Counted from the stretch's first letter, positions 1-4,764 are shown. The stretch: DNA of 8,293 nucleotides from an uncultured Eubacteriales bacterium (GCA_934675165.1 CAKUPP010000033.1:1-8293); one strand, 5' to 3'. Notes: generated by a model from the sequence alone, not told the origin. Made by a program: numbers and translations.

Positions 1-383
1 AGTATATTTATCGCTGGACAAGAAGATATGACGGAACTTTACAATCTCTTGCAGATAAGTCACATCGCCCTAATCATCACCCAAATCAGCACACTGAGCA
101 AGAAATAAAACTTATCATGGATATGCGAAAACGTAACATGAATTCAGGCTTAGTTGTGTTTTGGGTTAAACTTCGCCAAAGAGGTTACACGCGCTCCATT
201 ACTGGTCTTTACAGATTTTTACGTAAACATGGTCAAATTCCTGTTAAACCACCAAATCCAAAATATATACCAAAGCCTTATGAAAAAATGCTGTTTCCTG
301 GCCAAAGAGTTCAGGTTGATGTTAAATTTGTTCCTAATTCAAGTGGCAATGCTACTCTTAATTTTCAGGAGGGCGAAATTTAG
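1..383 (+). pseudogene. IS481-like transposase, fragment cut at both ends
   Basis: The frame is open from base 3 to the stop at 381-383, giving 127 residues; the true start lies left of the window. The order fits an IS481-type DDE transposase. An N-terminal helix-turn-helix and linker comes first (LADKSHRPNHHPNQHTEQEI), then a second helical region (RQRGYTRSITGLYRFLRKHG), then the opening of the rve/RNase H fold. In GQRVQVDVKFVP the Asp should be the first catalytic acidic residue. The protein then breaks off: about 13 unrelated residues (NSSGNATLNFQEGEI) lead to a stop, so the other two acidic residues are absent and the protein cannot be active. The nucleotides that encode this odd tail recur at 4709-4738. 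I infer an internal deletion joining the transposase to a recurring sequence, perhaps the element's own right end. An IS3-type relative is less likely. Confidence 0.75.
353..382 (+). repeat. Recurring tail, copy 1 (end of transposase fragment)
   Basis: The core ttaattttcaggagggcgaa followed by attta matches 4709-4738 with about four differences over 30 bases. Here it forms the foreign end of a truncated transposase; at 4709 it forms the end of a truncated Abi_2 gene. Weaker lookalikes lie at about 1072-1095 and 3019-3041. It may be the right terminus of an insertion sequence. Confidence 0.5.
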
Positions 384-392
384 AGATACATA

Positions 393-421
393 TTGAATTG
401 ATAGCAACAAAAGAGTATAAT
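393..421 (+). promoter_or_regulatory. Sigma-A-type promoter of the first TA operon
   Basis: A -35 TTGAAT (393-398) and a perfect -10 TATAAT (416-421) are separated by exactly 17 bases. It lies 31 bases upstream of the antitoxin start at 453 and just downstream of the transposase remnant. Antitoxin-toxin complexes of this family usually bind such promoters, but I see no clear palindrome here. Confidence 0.7.
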
Positions 422-452
422 GTGATTAAAATATTACAACGAGGTGTTGAAT

Positions 453-743
453 ATGCTTATTAAACCATCTGCAAACATACGTCAGAATTACAATGAAATT
501 TCTGCACTTTGTAAGGCTACGGGAGAACCGATTTATCTTACCAAAAATGGTGAGGGAGATTTGATTGTTATGGATATTGCATCTTTCACAAAGCGAGAAA
601 AGATGCTCAAATTACGTGAGGAACTTATAGCTGTGAATGAAGATAGATTGTCCGGGAATACGGGATGTGATGTCGATGATTTAGAAAATTATTTAGATGA
701 GATAATTAATGATGTTGGACGTGGTAAAAGTGCAGCAGTATAA
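453..743 (+). CDS. Phd/YefM-family antitoxin (TA module 1)
   Basis: This 96-residue protein has the usual Phd/YefM layout. An N-terminal DNA-binding and dimerisation domain (about 1-45) carries the signature EPIYLTKNGEGDLIVM (25-40), and an acidic C-terminal tail (DVDDLENYLDEIIND) should wrap the toxin. I chose ATG 453 over GTG 444 because the ribosome site GAGGTG (441-446) sits six bases upstream of it and would overlap the GTG. By family it neutralises the neighbouring RelE/ParE-type toxin and represses its own promoter (393-421). Its C-terminus overlaps the toxin gene, so the two are translationally coupled. It closely resembles the antitoxins at 3554 and 1449, all sharing a (R/K)NGxGD turn. 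The family call is firm; the toxin target is inferred. Confidence 0.85.
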   Translation: MLIKPSANIRQNYNEISALCKATGEPIYLTKNGEGDLIVMDIASFTKREKMLKLREELIAVNEDRLSGNTGCDVDDLENYLDEIINDVGRGKSAAV

Positions 744-1038
744 AATAATAGTTTCAAACAGAGCAAAAGAGGAAATGGGAAGTCATATAGCCTTTTTGGC
801 AAACATTAATACGAATGCTGCGAAAAATTTAAAAGGAGAGTTAATAAAAAGTATTCGTTTGTTAGCCACTATGCCAACAAGATACGGGTTTATAAATGAT
901 GAATATATAACTCCAAATAAATATCATAAAATGTTTGTTTCATCAAGATATTTACTTATTTATCAAATTAAAGATGACATAGTTTATGTTGAATTTATAG
1001 TTGATTGTAGGCAAGATTATCAGTGGTTACTGCATTAA
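730..1038 (+). CDS. RelE/ParE-superfamily toxin (TA module 1)
   Basis: The protein has about 102 residues with the small RelE/ParE fold pattern: a first strand (QYKIIVSNRAKEEM), an amphipathic helical hairpin (12-48), MPTRYG (48-53), then strands YHKMFVSSRYLLIYQI (65-80) and VYVEFIVDCRQDYQWLL (85-101). The start is ambiguous. GTG 730 gives MQQYKIIVSN, matching the N-terminal length of the toxins at 3801 and 5471. ATG 709 or 712 or GTG 721 would add up to seven residues and overlap the antitoxin more. Such toxins cut ribosome-bound mRNA (RelE/YoeB type) or poison gyrase (ParE type); the sequence alone does not decide which. It appears intact and is cotranscribed with its antitoxin. No convincing hairpin terminator follows, only a T-run at 1061-1066. 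Confidence 0.8.
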   Translation: MQQYKIIVSNRAKEEMGSHIAFLANINTNAAKNLKGELIKSIRLLATMPTRYGFINDEYITPNKYHKMFVSSRYLLIYQIKDDIVYVEFIVDCRQDYQWLLH

Positions 1039-1097
1039 TGGTTATTGCGTCTTTGGGGGCTTTTTTACATTCAAAATTCAGAAGGTGAGATTTAATA

Positions 1098-1190
1098 ATG
1101 CAGTATAAAATATTTTTTAAAGTATATTTTATATATTCAAATGCACTTTTTAAATCTCGGGTGGCAATTTTAGATATTAAAACTTTATGA
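1098..1190 (+). other. Possible 30-residue ORF, perhaps a toxin start
   Basis: An AAGGTGAG ribosome site lies nine bases upstream of an ATG, followed by MQYKIFFKVYFIYSNALF and a stop at 1188-1190. The first residues resemble the toxin start at 730 (QQYKIIVSN), so this could be the stump of a duplicated toxin or simply chance in AT-rich DNA. Nothing else marks it as functional. The surrounding stretch 1039-1198 holds no other recognisable gene. Confidence 0.22.
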
Positions 1191-1198
1191 ATTACAAA

Positions 1199-1449
1199 TT
1201 AAAACTTTTCACCTGTAACTTCTTTAATAGCGTCTTCGTATGGAATTACATCGCCTTTTGAAACGTCTTTAACACCTTCATCGATTGTTCATATTTACCA
1301 CAAAGATTATCATAACTTTCCATACTCAAAATGACTGCGTCACCATGTCCGTTCTTAGTTATAAATACAGATTCATTGGTTTCTTTGCAGTAATCAATTA
1401 TGCTGTTATAGTCATTGCGTAAATCTTCGCTTGGTCTTATTGCTGGCAT
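1199..1449 (-). pseudogene. Phd/YefM-family antitoxin, frameshifted orphan
   Basis: Read from ATG 1449 on the minus strand, the N-terminal half is a normal Phd/YefM domain (PAIRPSEDLRNDYNSIIDY, then SVFITKNGHGDAVILSM). After KYEQS the frame ends early, in a stop at about 1246. In the next frame the expected C-terminus continues to a stop at 1199-1201: IDEGVKDVSKGDVIPYEDAI, ending KEVTGEKF. This aligns well with the C-terminus of the antitoxin at 3554 (IYAGINDFEAGNFEPYENV). Adding one A at 1285-1286 restores 83-84 residues. The DNA-binding half could still be made, but the toxin-binding half is lost unless the shift is a sequencing error. No toxin gene follows, so it is an orphan either way. 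Confidence 0.75.
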
Positions 1450-1471
1450 ACAAATCAACTTCTAAAAAATA

Positions 1472-1480
1472 ATTATACCA
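1472..1480 (-). promoter_or_regulatory. Extended -10 box for the orphan antitoxin
   Basis: On the minus strand this reads TGG then TATAAT, an extended -10 (TGnTATAAT) 23 bases upstream of ATG 1449. The -35 at the proper distance is poor (CTGAAT-like), as extended -10 promoters tolerate. The ribosome site is a weak AGAAG. Confidence 0.4.
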
Positions 1481-1538
1481 ATCTTGTATGCAAATTCAGA
1501 TATATTATAAATATCAAATTTTAAAATGAGGTGATAAA

Positions 1539-1625
1539 TTGGGAACATTAAGCACTTTTTCGACCAGTAACACGCATGTTAAATACAACATAATGATAAG
1601 TACGTTCTCGATAGAAAATTCTTAA
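1539..1625 (+). other. Possible 28-residue ORF with a strong ribosome site
   Basis: GAGGTG sits five bases before a TTG start, and the frame (MGTLSTFSTSNTHVKYNIM and nine more residues) runs to a stop at 1623-1625. It lies antisense to the toxin remnant at 1548-1663, so both cannot be conserved coding. The initiation signal is better than chance, but the peptide matches nothing I know. It may be the stub of a gene lost by deletion. Confidence 0.22.
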
Positions 1626-1663
1626 ATTTACTTTGGCTCAATAATTTGACTTTCTATCCTCAT
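1548..1663 (-). pseudogene. Toxin remnant paired with the antitoxin at 1660
   Basis: The start ATG at 1661-1663 overlaps the stop of the antitoxin in an ATGA arrangement, the usual coupling of antitoxin to toxin. It encodes MRIESQIIEPK and then a stop. One frame over, a toxin-like C-terminus follows (NLRIFYRERTYHYVVFNM, ending RVTGRKSA) to a stop at 1548-1550. The pattern L-R-I-F-Y-x-x followed by a strand ending in VVF resembles the last two strands of RelE/HigB/ParE toxins. About 38 codons remain of an expected 85-120, so most of the core is deleted and the frame is broken. The family assignment rests mainly on position and is tentative. Confidence 0.5.
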
Positions 1664-1908
1664 TCATCCTCGATTAATTCATGTTCTTTTCCTTGGCCGG
1701 ACCTTAACTGATTGAAAGAACGGTCTAACATGTTTAAATATTCGGCATTTTTAGCAGCTTTTGAAAGTTCATTCCACTCGTCAAGGCTTATTATTACAAC
1801 ATTTTTTTCACCTTTTCTGGTAACAATAACAGTTTCTTTATCGTCTGTGACTTTATCGCAATAGGATTTAAGGTTTTCTCTTATAGTCGAATAGTTCACA
1901 GCTAACAT
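1660..1908 (-). CDS. YefM/Phd-family antitoxin with a degenerate toxin
   Basis: This 82-residue protein starts MLAVNYSTIRENLKSYCDKV, continues with ETVIVTRKGEKNVVIISLDEW (about 25-45) and ends in a charged toxin-binding tail (QGKEHELIEDE). This is close to the canonical YefM pattern and differs from the NGxGD-type antitoxins at 453, 1449 and 3554. A clear AAAGGAG ribosome site lies nine bases upstream of ATG 1908. Its partner at 1548-1663 is reduced to a remnant, so it may persist as a solitary antitoxin, able to repress its own promoter or to neutralise a related toxin elsewhere. I found no convincing promoter upstream. Confidence 0.85.
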   Translation of the reverse strand: MLAVNYSTIRENLKSYCDKVTDDKETVIVTRKGEKNVVIISLDEWNELSKAAKNAEYLNMLDRSFNQLRSGQGKEHELIEDE

Positions 1909-1942
1909 TTATACCCACTCCTTTAGTTTTGAACCTAAATCT

Positions 1943-2083
1943 ATGTGGGCAGCCTCTATTGACCCTCACGGTGAGCTTACTCGAGTGAAGTTTCCGCGAA
2001 TTAACGATAAATTAGTCCAAAAAGAACCTGTATATGCTAGTCCAACCACTTATTATCTCATAACATTGCCATCTCAGAGTTAA
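1943..2083 (+). other. Short open frame of unknown meaning
   Basis: A frame open from about 1912 contains an ATG at 1943 and runs 46 codons (MWAASIDPHGELTRVKFPRI onward, ending YYLITLPSQS). Its base composition is richer in G+C than its neighbours, which suggests a fragment of imported origin. No ribosome site precedes the ATG and I do not recognise the protein. The opposite strand is also fairly open here, so coding is unproven. Confidence 0.2.
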
Positions 2084-2157
2084 TCCCCACTTCAGCAAAG
2101 ACAATTATCACTTTAATGTTCGTAATTCTGTCATCATTATTTACTAGGAGAATTTTT

Positions 2158-2943
2158 ATGAATATAAAAAAATTTTTAAGTTTTGTACCTGTGTTCATTT
2201 TTTGTTTTACATTATTGTTACCACCTGTTTTCGCAGAAGATCTTATAGTCCCTAAAAAAATTAAAGAAATTTTTCCTGACCATGCAGTTGCTGAAAAAAT
2301 ATCTAAAATATTGAACAAGAATTCGATGTGTGATGTGGTCACGCAGGGTGAGTTAAACAACATAAGAAGTTTTAGATGTGAGGGAAAGAAGGAAGATTTA
2401 GACTTTATTGTTAATATTTCGGGTATTCAGTATTTGAATAATTTGAACAATTTATCGATAGTTAACGGAGGAGTATTTGATTTGGCTCCTTTATCAGAAT
2501 TAACTAATTTACGCGAGATAACCCTACGGTTCAATCAAGTTACTGATATATCACCTTTATCTAAATTAAATAACGTAACATATTTGGATTTGTCATGTAA
2601 TTTGATTAGCGATATAAGGCCGCTTTCTAGCCTGACACAATTGACATATTTGTGTGTACGGAATAATGAGATTAGAGATTTATCGCCATTGGGTTCGTTG
2701 AAAAAGTTGAAAATATTAGATATTAGCCAAAATATGATTACGGATTTATCGCCATTAACATCATTAGAAAATTTAATTGAATTAAGTGCAATACTGAATT
2801 CAATTGAAAAATGCAAACAATTATCAGATTTAAAAAATTTAAGAATATTGCGTACGTATCCACAGAATATTGTTGATAATCAGAGTGTTTTAAGTAAATT
2901 GAAGGATTGGTTGTTTGGTGTCAACAAATACAATATGGTGTAA
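2158..2943 (+). CDS. Secreted internalin-like leucine-rich repeat protein
   Basis: Start ATG 2158 is chosen because TAGGAG ends seven bases upstream; an earlier in-frame ATG (2116) has no ribosome site and would put 14 residues before the signal peptide. The 261-residue product has a signal peptide (MNIKKFLSFVPVFIFCFTLL, likely cut after VFA at residue 26). An internalin-type cap follows (about 35-90), including IFPDHAVAEKI and DVVTQGELNNI. Six 22-residue leucine-rich repeats cover about 96-225, with the phase LxxLxLxxNxIxDISPLSxL. A short C-terminal part ends in KYNMV. There is no LPXTG, GW, WxL or SLH anchor, so it should be released like InlC. Listeria internalins use this fold to bind host proteins; the ligand here is unknown. 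Residues 210-221 diverge from the repeat consensus. Confidence 0.85.
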   Translation: MNIKKFLSFVPVFIFCFTLLLPPVFAEDLIVPKKIKEIFPDHAVAEKISKILNKNSMCDVVTQGELNNIRSFRCEGKKEDLDFIVNISGIQYLNNLNNLSIVNGGVFDLAPLSELTNLREITLRFNQVTDISPLSKLNNVTYLDLSCNLISDIRPLSSLTQLTYLCVRNNEIRDLSPLGSLKKLKILDISQNMITDLSPLTSLENLIELSAILNSIEKCKQLSDLKNLRILRTYPQNIVDNQSVLSKLKDWLFGVNKYNMV

Positions 2944-3007
2944 TAGTGGTTTGTAGTACTGAAATTTTATAATAGAGTTTTTCTGAGCTCTCTAGCTGCT
3001 TGGTGTT

Positions 3008-3023
3008 AAAGGTTTTTCCTTTT
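3008..3023 (+). terminator. Weak terminator-like hairpin after the LRR gene
   Basis: AAAGG and CCTTT enclose a TTTTT loop, followed by only one further T. It lies 65 bases after the LRR stop codon. The stem is short and the U-tract poor. The interval 2944-3080 shows nothing else convincing. Confidence 0.25.
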
Positions 3024-3080
3024 CAGAAATGGAATTTTGAATAATCAAAAACTAAATTAAATGTACTCAAAAATCAAAAT

Positions 3081-3150
3081 TTAACTGTAACGCAACTTGT
3101 GGTCTATCTGTTACTTCTTTTTTCCTTCTGTAACACATCATTGACAAGCC
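3081..3150 (+). repeat. Dispersed repeat, copy A (right-end orientation)
   Basis: The sequence ttaactgtaacgcaacttgt, then a segment ending ctgttacttcttttt, then ctgtaacacatcattgacaa matches the right arm of the element ending at 8249 and, inverted, the copy at 5803-5862. It is the most diverged copy: its terminal caattgtaaac has become cattgacaag. No matching left end is visible upstream. Confidence 0.55.
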
Positions 3151-3166
3151 TACACAATTTATAAGC

Positions 3167-3235
3167 TCGGAGCAATTTATATGACATCGGCTTCCAGATT
3201 AAATATAAATCTTCTTTCATCTTTAGTTGCTCCGA
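3167..3235 (+). promoter_or_regulatory. Long hairpin burying a ribosome site
   Basis: TCGGAGCAATT (3167-3177) pairs with AGTTGCTCCGA (3225-3235), giving 11 pairs with one G-U. A small AGATT/AATCT hairpin lies in the loop. The 5' arm contains the GGAG ribosome site of the ORF at 3181, and the 3' arm lies inside that ORF. Folding could therefore limit its translation. This is inferred from base pairing only. Confidence 0.4.
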
Positions 3236-3267
3236 TAGAAAAACTAGAAAATTTGTACTCTAAATAA
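3181..3267 (+). CDS. Small 28-residue protein, unknown
   Basis: ATG 3181 follows GGAG at a spacing of about eight and encodes MTSASRLNINLLSSLVAPIE plus KLENLYSK. It ends 22 bases before the terminase-like gene at 3290 on the same strand, which fits a small phage ORF ahead of the packaging genes. The product is amphipathic without a clear membrane segment. I do not recognise it, and at this length chance is possible. Confidence 0.35.
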   Translation: MTSASRLNINLLSSLVAPIEKLENLYSK

Positions 3268-3278
3268 AAGAGTTTTTT
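3257..3278 (+). terminator. AT-rich intrinsic terminator or attenuator
   Basis: ACTCT, the loop AAATAAA and AGAGT are followed by a run of six T (3273-3278). It overlaps the end of the small ORF at 3181 and precedes the AGGAG ribosome site of the next ORF. The 5-bp stem is weak, so it may only attenuate transcription. Confidence 0.4.
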
Positions 3279-3289
3279 AGGAGAAAAAA

Positions 3290-3494
3290 TTGAATAAAAT
3301 ATTATTAAACGAACAAGCACAGGAAGTTTTGAGAATTGCCGAAAAACATGGCGCCCCTCAAAATTTCTTTTTTCTTACAACTTTTAAAAAGGTACCAAGT
3401 CCAAATCGAGATTTTAAATGGCTTTGAAAGAATAATCCGAGAAGAAAAACTACTCATCAAAGTAGTGATGAATGGTTGTCAAATTAAATTGTAA
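3290..3494 (+). pseudogene. P27-like phage small terminase fragment, frameshifted
   Basis: A TTG start (3290) follows AGGAG by six bases and encodes MNKILLNEQAQEVLRIAEKH, then GAPQNFFFLTTFK. In the original frame this ends at TGA 3425 after 45 residues. Removing one A from the run at 3386-3390 continues it as RYQVQIEILNGFERIIREEK, then LLIKVVMNGCQIKL, to TAA 3492-3494 (67 residues). The pattern FFxTTFxRYQVQ followed by an E-rich helix is what I recall from P27-type small terminase subunits, DNA-recognition proteins of phage packaging. The usual next segment (ITKEYVKGRKN-like) is missing; the repeat at 3449-3487 replaces it. It is therefore both frameshifted and truncated. The family call is from memory and moderately sure. 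Confidence 0.5.
3449..3487 (+). repeat. Direct repeat flanking TA cassette, copy 1
   Basis: These 39 bases are identical at 31 positions to 4213-4251. In one frame both copies encode a similar 12-residue tail and stop at the same place: TTHQSSDEWLSN here and ITHQSNGKWLTN there. Both copies follow a truncated phage gene. They bracket the TA module at 3554-4115. Confidence 0.6.
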
Positions 3495-3503
3495 TTTCAA
3501 ATG

Positions 3504-3532
3504 TTGATATTCTAAAGAAATTATAATATAAT
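3504..3532 (+). promoter_or_regulatory. Sigma-A-type promoter of TA operon 3554-4115
   Basis: TTGATA (3504-3509) and TATAAT (3527-3532) are 17 bases apart, a near-consensus promoter. A second TATAAT (3522-3527) overlaps the first. The start codon is only 22 bases beyond the -10, so the leader is about 15 nt and carries an excellent AGGAGGT (3539-3545). Confidence 0.8.
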
Positions 3533-3553
3533 ATCTTTAGGAGGTTGATTAAT

Positions 3554-3808
3554 ATGCCAAATATAATATCAAGTACTGCACTAAGAAATGAATATAACAG
3601 TGTATCGTCATTATGCCATTTGGAAAATGAACCTGTATTTATAACGCGAAACGGTCAAGGGGATTTGGCAGTTATGAGTATGGAATTATATGAAGAAATG
3701 GCTCAAAAAATAGAGTTATATGAAAAAATTTATGCAGGGATAAACGATTTTGAAGCGGGTAATTTTGAACCATATGAAAATGTTAGAAAAGAACTATTAA
3801 ATGTGTAA
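3554..3808 (+). CDS. Phd/YefM-family antitoxin (TA module 4)
   Basis: The protein has 84 residues. ATG 3554 is preferred over TTG 3545 because AGGAGGT ends at 3545, eight bases upstream, and would overlap the TTG. The DNA-binding N-terminus reads MPNIISSTALRNEYNSVSSL, then EPVFITRNGQGDLAVMSM (26-43). The toxin-binding tail is acidic (INDFEAGNFEPYENVRKELL). It is the best intact model for the broken antitoxin at 1199-1449, to which it is similar along its whole length. Its stop overlaps the toxin start by eight bases, so the pair is coupled and expressed from the strong promoter at 3504. By family it neutralises the toxin and represses the operon. Confidence 0.88.
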   Translation: MPNIISSTALRNEYNSVSSLCHLENEPVFITRNGQGDLAVMSMELYEEMAQKIELYEKIYAGINDFEAGNFEPYENVRKELLNV

Positions 3809-4115
3809 ATATAACATATATGTTTCAAATAACGCAAAACAAGATTTATTAAATATCAGGTGTTATATAACTAATGTTATAGGAGCTCAAATGGCTTCAG
3901 ATAATTTATTGATTACAATTGATAAGGCCATTTTTAGCTTGGAAGAAAATCCTCATCGTTGTCCTAAAATTTCAAATAATGCTATAAGGAAATGTGATGT
4001 TAGAAAATTACTCGTAAAAAACTATATAATTTTTTTCCGCGTTATAGACGATACAAAAAGTGTGCAAATATTAAGAGTACTTTACGCAAGAAGGAATTTA
4101 AAAAAATTAATTTAA
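3801..4115 (+). CDS. RelE/ParE-superfamily toxin (TA module 4)
   Basis: This 104-residue protein starts at ATG 3801 inside the last codons of the antitoxin. It has the ParE/RelE plan: first strand KYNIYVSNNAKQDL, helical hairpin (about 12-48), the turn EENPHRCP (48-55), and strands VRKLLVKNYIIFFRVID (67-83) and VQILRVLYARRN (88-99). The ending ILRVLYxRR is typical of the ParE-like 'plasmid stabilisation' subgroup, so gyrase poisoning is possible, but these families are hard to separate by eye. The gene is intact and closed by a strong terminator that overlaps its stop codon. The direct repeats at 3449 and 4213 flank it, suggesting it arrived or was duplicated as a unit. Confidence 0.85.
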   Translation: MCKYNIYVSNNAKQDLLNIRCYITNVIGAQMASDNLLITIDKAIFSLEENPHRCPKISNNAIRKCDVRKLLVKNYIIFFRVIDDTKSVQILRVLYARRNLKKLI

Positions 4116-4141
4116 GCATTTCAGAAATGAAGTGCTTTTTT
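4114..4141 (+). terminator. Intrinsic terminator of TA operon 3554-4115
   Basis: AAGCATTTC (4114-4122) pairs with GAAGTGCTT (4129-4137): nine pairs including one G-U, loop AGAAAT, followed by T through 4141. It overlaps the toxin stop codon, a compact arrangement typical of mobile TA cassettes. Confidence 0.8.
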
Positions 4142-4155
4142 GGAGATGAAAAAAT

Positions 4156-4206
4156 ATGGTGGGAAGTAATACATTCGGAGGAACAATAAAGCTCGAGGGA
4201 GAATAA
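4156..4206 (+). pseudogene. Phage tail tape-measure protein, N-terminal stub
   Basis: ATG 4156 follows GGAG (4142-4145) by ten bases and encodes only MVGSNTFGGTIKLEGE before a TAA. The sequence FGGTIKLEGE is, as far as I recall, the opening of tape-measure proteins of low-GC Gram-positive siphophages, which normally continue KEYRxA and run for many hundreds of residues. The rest is missing and the direct repeat at 4213 begins a few bases later. It fits a prophage collapsed by deletion, with the small-terminase fragment upstream and a tail-protein end downstream. Sixteen residues is little evidence, so the call is tentative. Confidence 0.45.
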
Positions 4207-4212
4207 GATAAA

Positions 4213-4251
4213 ATCACTCATCAAAGTAATGGTAAATGGTTGACTAATTAG
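4213..4251 (+). repeat. Direct repeat flanking TA cassette, copy 2
   Basis: Partner of 3449-3487, with 31 of 39 bases identical. Five of the eight differences are scattered single changes, and the terminal stop is kept (TAG here, TAA there). It begins just after the truncated tape-measure start. The conserved frame and stop hint that it was the C-terminal end of a gene. Confidence 0.6.
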
Positions 4252-4321
4252 TGTGATTTGACATAAATATACAACTGGTTTACAATGTAGTAGAATGTTT
4301 TTAGAAGATATAAAAAATTGT

Positions 4322-4351
4322 TTGAAAAATTATACGCGCTGGGTGTATAAT
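4322..4351 (+). promoter_or_regulatory. Promoter of the putative small RNA upstream of AbiF
   Basis: TTGAAA (4322-4327) and a perfect TATAAT (4346-4351) have an 18-base spacer. Transcription should start near 4358-4362, just before a G/C-rich structured segment ending in a T-run. Because a terminator lies between this promoter and the AbiF start, it may drive mainly the small RNA. Confidence 0.6.
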
Positions 4352-4357
4352 AACGCT

Positions 4358-4425
4358 AATAGGGCTCCCTACACCTCTCCACATTTTTAAAGTGTGTGAT
4401 GTGCCCCAGAGGGAGACATTTTTTT
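4358..4425 (+). ncRNA. Putative small structured RNA of an AbiF locus
   Basis: About 65-70 nt lie between a promoter (4322-4351) and a seven-T tract (4419-4425). CTCCCT (4365-4370) pairs with AGGGAG (4410-4415) directly before the T-run. Inside, CACATTT (4380-4386) pairs with AAGTGTG (4390-4396, one G-U). GGG (4362-4364) can also pair with CCC (4404-4406), crossing the terminator stem to make an H-type pseudoknot, the fold class of type III antitoxin RNAs. The unit is unusually G/C-rich for this window and directly precedes an Abi_2/AbiF gene. AbiF-family HEPN proteins have been reported to work with an upstream ncRNA antitoxin and have been linked to Cas13 ancestry. The role is inferred. It could instead be a terminator or attenuator, or a fragment of a phage gene (an unmarked frame at 4295-4390 crosses it). 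Confidence 0.5.
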
Positions 4426-4443
4426 GTAAAAAGAGGATTTATA

Positions 4444-4764
4444 TTGAACATTACAAAAAAGTTTGCGACATTTGATGAGCAGCTGGAATTTATGGAAAAC
4501 AAGTGTTTTGAAGTATTTAACCGAGAAGAGTGTTTAAATTTTCTTAAAAGAATTAATTATTGCGGTATTTCTGCACTTAACAAGGTGGAGATCTTGCTTT
4601 CCAAAATGGAAAAAAATTTAGGAATTGTGTCTAAAACAGCTCAATTTGGCTCCAATTTTCAAAATTTTTTAGTGATTTATGGGACGGGATTGTTTATTGG
4701 TGTAGCGATACTTTTAATTTTCAGGGGGACGAAATTTAAAAATCTAATGTGTGAAACAAAATAA
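4444..4764 (+). pseudogene. Abi_2/AbiF-like abortive infection gene, truncated
   Basis: A TTG start (4444) follows AGAGG by seven bases; an ATG at 4396 lies inside the RNA hairpin and is unlikely. Residues 1-45 match the start of Abi_2 (AbiD/AbiF) proteins: FATFDEQLEFMENKCFEVFN, then REECLNFLKRINYCGISA. The family usually has INYYRLSxY here, so YCGISA is already altered. The next 60 residues do not continue the family. They end in a hydrophobic run (NFLVIYGTGLFIGVAILLIF), part of which is encoded by the repeat at 4709-4738. Abi_2 proteins normally exceed 250 residues and carry a HEPN RNase core with an R-x4-6-H motif, absent here. The gene should be inactive. Its start sits 19 bases after the RNA terminator. 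Confidence 0.65.
4709..4738 (+). repeat. Recurring tail, copy 2 (end of AbiF fragment)
   Basis: The core ttaattttcagggggacgaa followed by attta matches 353-382 almost base for base. Both copies end an N-terminal gene fragment, which suggests a shared insertion-sequence end or recombination hotspot. Confidence 0.5.

Noticed and set aside
1039..1066. Intrinsic terminator after the first toxin (GGGGGC followed by six T)
   Set aside because: No complementary C-rich arm lies close upstream, so no hairpin forms.
2058..2363. Minus-strand open frame across the LRR gene start
   Set aside because: It overlaps a well-supported gene with RBS, signal peptide and repeats, and its product has no recognisable features. 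The same holds for other antisense frames at 2535-2816, 5290-5613, 6796-7026 and 7286-7588.
3141..3165. Promoter from TTGACA (3141) with TATAAG
   Set aside because: The spacing is only 13 bases, and TTGACA lies in the diverged end of repeat copy A, where other copies read caattgta.
4295..4390. Open frame starting MFLEDIKNCLKNYTRWVYNN
   Set aside because: No ribosome site precedes it. It crosses a good promoter and ends inside the RNA hairpin. I kept it only as an alternative reading in the ncRNA entry.
4358..4425. 4.5S/SRP RNA, 6S RNA or a known riboswitch
   Set aside because: No GGAA-tetraloop SRP core, no long 6S-type rod with a central bubble, and no riboswitch consensus that I could match.
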